64,000 nt of DNA. Origin: Desarmillaria ectypa. Its lineage: Eukaryota; Basidiomycota; Agaricomycetes; Agaricales; Physalacriaceae. The notes beneath the pieces are model-generated. The model had not been told where the DNA came from, did not search any database, and saw nothing but the letters and a program-made list of their open reading frames with translations. Position 1 is the stretch's first letter; each line of letters opens with the position of its first letter. Shown one piece after another: positions 57,708 to 64,000 of the stretch. A program made the translations under genes and the position numbers. The stretch lies in assembly GCA_030407005.1 (NCBI GenBank), contig JAUDYN010000003.1, positions 2,914,001 through 2,978,000 on the forward strand. The letters run 5' to 3'.

Positions 57708-59147
57708 ATGGTCTCGCATACGTTCCCTAAGCCTCTCGACGGCGACAGCGACGACGATAGCGACGTCTGCTCGATTTCCTCAATACCGCCTTTCAGTCCC
57801 GCTCCGAGTGTGGGGGGGAGTTCATATACTTCGTACGATGCCTCGATGCGCTCGCTGTCACCTACACCTTCAGTATGGTCCATGACGAGCTCCCTACGCG
57901 CCGAGGCGTACAAGCAAGAATTTGGGCGTGGCCTCAACAACTACTCGGAAATATATCGGTTGCCCGCCGATGCTGAAGAGTTGGATCGTCTTGGTGCGTC
58001 GCCACATTCTAGGTCTCGGATACTATTGACCAGTTCGTTAGACCTTCAGCACAACATGTTCATTGAAATTATGGGCAAATACATCCCACCACTTCCGGAG
58101 GTCATGGCAGACGATGTACCTGGGGAACAAAAGGCCGTCCTGGATCTGGGCTGTGGCAGCGGGCGCTGGTCAGCGTCTTCCGTGTTTTGCTAGCCGGTTC
58201 GCTAACGCATTAGTGTAGGATAATGGAGGCGGCGCTTGACTTTCCACATTGCAGTGCCGTTGCCGTTGATCTTGTTCCTATGCAATCTCCGTAAGTCTTG
58301 CTATCTGTATTAAATCTACCATCACACAACCTCGCCCATAGGTACATGCCGCAGAATTGCAGGTTTGTGTCCATACGATCTTAGTGACCCGCTTGCTGAA
58401 ACTCTAGTCAGGAGTGAAGTTGATGATATCAATCTTGGCTTGGAACATTTTTACGGGGATTTCAATGTTGTCCACTGTCGCCTTATCTCCTCCGGTGTAA
58501 GACAAAATGCATTGCCCAGAGTGTTGCCTCTCATTGTTACAACAGATTCGAGATTACGCTCACCTCATCGATCAAATAAGTCGCGTTCTACGGCCGCGAG
58601 GTCTCATTGACCTAATGGAATTCGATTTCCACTGCTACGATGAGAACCATCATCGAATAAACTTGGATACATCCACACTAGCCTCTCCGTGGTGGCCACG
58701 GTGGCTATCGTTCCTTGAAATGGCCGCGCGAAACCGAGGCGGCGATGTCGATGCTGCAACACATCTTCATGATTGGGTTTCAAATCACCAGTCCTTTGAA
58801 AATGTTGTTTATAATCAGTACTGGATTCCTGTAACACCATGGCGGACTGATAGCGCATTTGACATGCGAATAGGAACGGCGATGAGAGATGATATATTCG
58901 TGCGTAGCCTTGTTTTTTTTATACCGTTTCATGCTCAATGCTATTTCCATTTTGTTAGTCATTTCTGAAATCAGGACGGCCACTGCTACTAGGAAGCGGA
59001 GTTCCTGAGCAACTTGTGAACGAACTCGAAACGAATGCCTATAAGGAGCTGATGGAAGGGAATATGCGTCATTATATTCGAGTGCAGTGTGTTTACGCCC
59101 ACAAACGACAGCCACGGAATCGCCAAAATCTAAACCCTTCGAACTGA
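57708..59147 (+). CDS. Class I SAM-dependent methyltransferase, six exons
   Basis: Exons 57708-58168, 58219-58290, 58342-58362, 58412-58496, 58546-58899, 58959-59147 total 1182 nt in consistent phase, giving 393 residues. The N-terminal roughly 100 residues are serine-rich and probably disordered (SDDDSDVCSISS, SLSPTPSVWSM). The catalytic domain starts with EIYRLPADAEELDRL, then motif I VLDLGCGSGRW split by intron 1, motif II AVAVDLVP, DDINLGLEHFYGDFNVVHCR, ending ISSGIRDYAHLIDQISRVLRPRG with LIDLMEFDF, and a C-terminal GRPLLLGSGVPEQLV segment. Such proteins are numerous in Agaricomycetes; the substrate is unknown and nothing in the neighbourhood points to one. The start is the ATG in the context AGCCATGG. 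Confidence 0.88.
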
Positions 59148-59662
59148 TCTCAGAACCTGCCCCGGACTCCCTTTCTCTCGTTCTATCTCGCATTGTTCTT
59201 AGCATCACATCATTATTTTGCATTTAGTTTTCTGTAACGATATCTAGCATATACGATACTGACCTTCTATCCTAATGGATTTAGTACCCCGAGAAACCGC
59301 GGAGACTCGGCATTTGAGAGTTTTTCTCTAGGTACATTTGAAATATGGACCCTGTCTTAACCCTTTATGTTGTTGTGGGTCCATCCGCCCCTAGCGGCAT
59401 CTTTAGGGAGGCGAGAACGATGTTTAGGTCCCGGGAGAGTATGTCGAGCCTCCAAACTCGAATGCTCGGCAAGAGAGCTAAGAAGTTTGGGGCTGTCCTG
59501 GAGTTCACCCTGTCCTGATTGCACACTATGTAACTTTAAGGCACCTCTTCTCGTATTTCTGGAAAGTCCGAGATCGGATAACATTCGAATCAGGACTGTT
59601 GCGGTGTGTTTGCTTCTGAAGGCTTTTGTTGCTTGTTTGGTTTCGAACTCCAACGTCGTTCC
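59148..59662. other. Intergenic region between methyltransferase and SKI2
   Basis: 515 bp with the 3' end of the methyltransferase transcript and the SKI2 promoter. A 98-codon minus-strand frame (59357-59653) overlaps the SKI2 upstream region and has no recognised features. Confidence 0.5.
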
Positions 59663-62600
59663 ATGGATTCAGATGCTTATGTTGACATTGTCGACCAGAT
59701 CCTTCATCCGCAACTCGAAAATGCAGCAAAAATCCTGGAAGATCTTTCTCTTTCCCAACCACCCACGCGAGAACATGTCCATAAAGCCCTAGAATCAAAA
59801 ATCCTTGCGCCGGAGGATCGACTACCATCGCATTGGCTTCCGACTTACCAAGTGTAATTGAATGACTCTGTACGGTTGACGAGGTTTTTTATGATTTACC
59901 AGGCATTGGAAAGATCCACTTTCAATACCATCGCTGCTCAAGTCCTCCCCTTCGCCACCACCGACGGGCCTGACGTTCGTGAGGACCGGGTTAGAAGGTC
60001 GGGTTACAGGATATATTGAAGTTAGTCAGGTCTGCGAAATCGTTATGGCGATAATAGATAACCCTTTTTGCTAGACTCCCAACCCCCGAGTCACCACGGG
60101 AGTGACCTCCATGTCGCTGGAACGTGCACCTGGTCCCAGCACCAGCTTTGTCCGAGGAAAGTCGGGCCATTTTCCATTTTGGCCTGGGGGACTGGATGTC
60201 TTGCTTGACCCTGACGTGTCGCTTGACTTGACTACATGCAAGAAGGGTTTGCGGACCGTGCCGCCTGGATTTTGTAGAGGGTTACGTCTTCCGGGCGAGG
60301 AGCCAGACGACGATACTCTCCTTGCCCTCAATGAATTGACACTGATAAAGCCGTCAACAGACGAAGATTCTACGGTACCATATATTGTCATTTCTCGACG
60401 TTATTCACATTGAATACGTTTTAGCTCTCTGATGAGGATGACGCTGATCAAGATTCCAATCTTCCATGGTCTCCCAGTAAGAATGCGGAAATTGACGAGT
60501 TACTACCTTCCACTGTGAGCTCAAGTACTTCAGACGTTTCTTGATTTTGACATGTATCTCAGAGATCACATTTGCGACCAGCAAAGGCTCCTAAGCGCAG
60601 TCGCCCGCCACATTTGCAGAAACGCGATTGGGCTCATGTTATTGATGTCAATACGCCTCTCAGAAACTTCCACGAGCTGGTACCAGATATGGCTCATAAG
60701 GTTTGGATTCTGATCTCGTCATAGGGTGTCTAGCTCAGAAGCGCGCGCAGTATCCGTTTGAATTAGATACGTTCCAAAAACAAGCTGTTTACCATCTTGA
60801 AATGGGTGATTCGGTCTTTGTGGCTGCCCACACATCTGCTGGGAAAACCGTAGTTGCAGAGTATGCGATAGCTTTGGCGGAGAAACATATGACACGGTAA
60901 GCTCATTTTAATAGCACCGGCTGTCGCTTATTCTTGCTGTAGGGCTATCTATACATCACCTATCAAAGCTCTCTCTAATCAAAAATTTCGCGATTTCAAG
61001 CAAACGTTTGCGTCGAACTCTGTGGGGATCCTAACTGGCGACGTTCAAATCAATCCTGAAGCTAGCTGTCTCATTATGACCACGGAAATCCTTCGGAGTA
61101 TGCTTTATAAAGGTGCTGATCTTATTCGAGATGTAGAATTCGTCATTTTTGATGAAGTACACTACGTTAATGATGCGGAGGTGCGTCTATTGCCTCTTTC
61201 AGATCAAATGATCTATTACGTTTTTTTAGAGAGGGGTCGTGTGGGAGGAAGTAATTATAATGCTTCCAGATCATGTTACCATAATCCTATTGTCAGCAAC
61301 GGTTCCGAATACGAAAGAATTCGCAGACTGGGTTGGGTGAATGCACCTTTTACCTGGTGTCACATATCTTTACTCATACAACTATCTATAGACGCACGAA
61401 GAAGAAGGATATCTATGTCATTTCCACAGCCCAGCGGCCCGTGCCTCTGGAGCATTATCTTTGGGCTGGGCGTGATATGTTCAAGATTGTGGATGCGCAA
61501 AGAAATTTCCTAGGCCAGGGGTCCGCATTCAATGGACTTCGTCGCTACTTCCCACTAAGTCAGTTGCCACAGATACAAGGATGCTGGCGAGGCCGTAAGG
61601 CGGAAGCAAGACAAAGAACGAGAGGCGGCCGGTTTGCCACCCGTGCAACGTGTGGGTGCTCGTGGCGGAGTTGCGCAGAGAGGACAGCAGCGTGGTGGTC
61701 GTGGTATATCAAACCCACCGAGAGCTTCACGGGCCGGAGGCTCCTCCCACAGGACTATACACACCGCGGACAAGAATCTCTATGTGCATCTACTAGGGCA
61801 TCTCCGGAAGAAGTCCTTGCTCCCGGTGGTCGTGTTTACTCTGTCGAAGAAACGCTGTGAAGAAAATGCTTCCACCCTTACCAATGCCGATCTATGTACC
61901 TCAGTGGAGAAGAGTGAGGTACATGTCGCAATCGAGAAAGCGTTATCCCGATTGAAAGGTGCGATTGAAGGCTCGACTTGTCCCTGGAGCCCTCTCTCAC
62001 GCTCACATGTTAGGTTCTGATAAGAAACTCCCGCAAATTCGTCGCATGCGTGACCTTCTCAGCCGTGGGATTGGAATTCATCACGGTGGTCTTCTACCAA
62101 TCGTCAAAGAGGTAAACTGGCCATTTTGTGGCCTATTTTTCTACCTGAACCGCGATGCTAGCTTGTAGAAATATTGTTTGCAAGAGGATTGGTCAAGATC
62201 TTGTTTGCAACTGAAACTTTCGCTATGGTGTGTCAGTTTTTTTTTTTTTTTTTTGGCTTCATGCTACTCCGCCCGACTCTTGAATATACAGGGCGTTAAC
62301 ATGCCCGCAAAATGCGTTGTATTCTCCAGCATTCGCAAACATGATGGCAAGAGTTTCCGTGATATCCTTCCCGGAGAATATACGCAGATGGCCGGTCGTG
62401 CTGGCCGTCGTGGTCTTGATCCCATCGGAACAGTGATCGTCGTAGCCGGTGATTCACTACCTGAGGTGAGTCGTTCTTAGGCTCCTTCCCGAATGTGTCA
62501 GAATCTGACCCTTTTGCAGCAAGGGGCGTTGCATACCATGATGTTAGGAAAGCCTGGGAAACTCTCGTCTCAATTTAGACTCACTTACAACATGATTTTG

Positions 62601-64000
62601 AACCTACTTCGAGTAGAAGCCTTGAAGGTCGAAGAAATGATCAAGAGAAGCTTCTCCGAAAACGCATCCCAGAGACTGTTACCAGATCAACAGAGAAAGG
62701 TGACAGAGGTGTGTCAGCCGATTATTTTCAGGGTGGAGTTGCTGATATCTTCCATTTTCTAGAATGAAAAGATGCTCTCGACCATGGACAAGCTCCAATG
62801 TGATGTGTGCAATGCAGACATCGAGTTATTTTATGACACATCACGATCTATTGTGGAATTTAACGAACTCCTCCTGTCTATGGCAACAAATAATCCGCAC
62901 GGGCAAAAAGTAATGTCACCGGGACGAGTGGTGATTCTCCGTGACCACGTAAGCATATGCGCACCCTTGAATTACTTAGAATAATACTGATTCATATGCT
63001 AGCATTTTAAGATGAACAATGCTGCCATTCTGCTTAAGCGAACACCGATACAAACATCTGACCCTGCAAATGCGGACAAGTCTAAGAAGTATTTTGTCCT
63101 TGCCCTGGTGGATGAAGCCATCAAAGACAAGAAAAATGGTACGGATCTTGTCGACCACGACCACTTTTACTAAACTTTTCCAAGACCTTTCTCTCCAAGG
63201 TATCACCCCTCAATGGCCACCACTACCTGGTGCATTAGCCGTGAATAACTGGACATATGAACTAACTTCGGTCCCGCTGACAAGTATCTGCTTGGTAACT
63301 ACGCGTACGGTAAAAGTAAGTTATATATGTCATCACTTTTCGTGGAGCTCAATTCCGATTCGGTAAGGTCGACGTAAATACCATAGTCGATCGGCATATT
63401 ATCTCCGCTATGCGTGAAGGAGTGGTAGCTCTGGCCTCCATGGTCAGCGAATGGTCGAGTTCCGGGAATATTCCTGAAGTAGAATGGAGTAAAATGCGTT
63501 CCCTCGACTTCCAGGAAGTCTTGAGAAGCCGTAGTGCCTACGTGCAGAGAATTCAAAATCGATCCTGTCTCCTTTGTGAAAAGTTTGAGGATCATGTGAG
63601 TAGTTTTTTCGCCCTCTACATGCCAAGAGCCGACATCCTCAATGATTCTAGTATTCTAAAATACACGCGGAGAAAATATTACGAGCAAACATCGAGGATC
63701 TGAAGCTTGCTATTTCGGACCAAAATTTGGAGCTCATTCCTGATTACGAGCAGCGGATAGAAGTACTCAAAGACCTCAAATTTATCGATGCCAATTCAAC
63801 TGTTTTGCTTAAGGGCCGTGTGGCTTGTGAGGTACTTAATCCTGACTACCGTTGACACATTAAATAAATCTGGTGATAGATCAACTCCGCCAACGAACTA
63901 GTGCTCACAGAGTTAATTCTCGAGAACACACTGGCCAGCTACGAACCTGAGGAAGTTGTGGCATTATTATCGTGTTTTGTCTTCCAAGAGAAGACAGACA
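59663..64000 (+). CDS. SKI2: Ski2-type DExH RNA helicase, 3' end beyond the window
   Basis: Cytoplasmic helicase of the Ski complex, which feeds RNA to the exosome for 3'-5' decay. I trace 20 exons: 59663-59853, 59903-60020, 60075-60374, 60425-60514, 60563-60700, 60751-60896, 60943-61180, 61230-61336, 61392-61520, 61573-61958, 62014-62111, 62162-62227, 62292-62465, 62520-62708, 62763-62948, 63003-63138, 63185-63315, 63368-63595, 63652-63831 and 63880 on; all phases agree (about 1,117 residues so far). Motifs: [14 protein letters not shown] (I), [11 protein letters not shown] (Ia), FDEVHYVND (DEVH, II), LLSATVPN (III), [41 protein letters not shown] (VI), then the arch region. The DEVH box, the glycine/arginine-rich insert near 61640-61760 and the Ski2-like N-terminus (WLPTYQVHWKDP) favour Ski2 over Mtr4. 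The C-terminal DSHCT part is missing from the window. Intron 12 has a long T tract. Confidence 0.93.

Noticed and set aside
58899..58978. Last methyltransferase intron ending at the CAG at 58974
   Set aside because: With the GTGCGT donor that acceptor gives an immediate stop; the TAG acceptor at 58958 keeps frame and restores SFLKSGRPLLLGSG.
1..64000. CRISPR arrays, bacterial operons, rRNA or complete tRNA genes
   Set aside because: No spaced short repeats or RNA gene structures were seen; intron-rich genes and LTR elements show eukaryotic DNA.

Overview
The window is fungal nuclear DNA, most likely from an Agaricomycete (Basidiomycota). The three host genes at the right end are cut by many 50-60 nt introns (9, 6 and at least 20 exons), and the proteins are IST1, a class I methyltransferase and Ski2. 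The species cannot be named from the sequence.

Positions 1-53.6 kb are almost entirely nested LTR retrotransposons. Target-site duplications (TSDs) seen on both sides of most insertions give the order: a solo-LTR-like repeat X4 (39608-40114, rest off the left edge) holds Ty3/Gypsy element E (minus; 1-4009 and 38842-39607). E holds C (plus; 4010-38836, TSD TTCAG). C holds D (minus; 4506-25989, TSD AGAAC). D holds repeats X1 and X2. X1 holds A (minus; 13218-23419, TSD GCTAG). A holds X3 (18095-19801, TSD CCGC). C also holds a solo LTR (29038-29460, TSD CCAGT) and a second Pol plus LTR from a close relative. To the right, a Ty1/Copia element (40184-53329, TSD GTCTC) holds Gypsy element B (42789-51366, TSD TGATT). 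X1 and X2 carry exchanged TSDs, so the DNA between them has been inverted.

The Gypsy elements are chromoviruses with an unusual layout: an accessory ORF1 (membrane segment, PPPPY motif, SUMO-interaction-like motif), then Gag in another frame with a CCHC knuckle, then Pol (protease, RT, RNase H, integrase, chromodomain). Features seen in several copies are a 13-nt primer site complementary to the predicted transcript 5' end inside the same element's LTR (self-priming, as in Tf1/sushi), a 33-nt bulged hairpin on the gag stop/pol junction with compensatory changes, and a hairpin on the pol stop just before the polypurine tract.

The elements decay mainly by CpG to TpG/CpA transitions: LTR pairs differ almost only there, and many stops are CGA to TGA. 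Outer, older elements are CpG-poor; A, one of the innermost, is CpG-rich with only two nonsense codons plus the X3 insertion. The host region from about 53.8 kb shows no such decay: IST1 (54469-55726, ESCRT-III regulator), a SAM methyltransferase (57708-59147) and SKI2 (59663 to the edge, RNA-exosome helicase), all plus strand.
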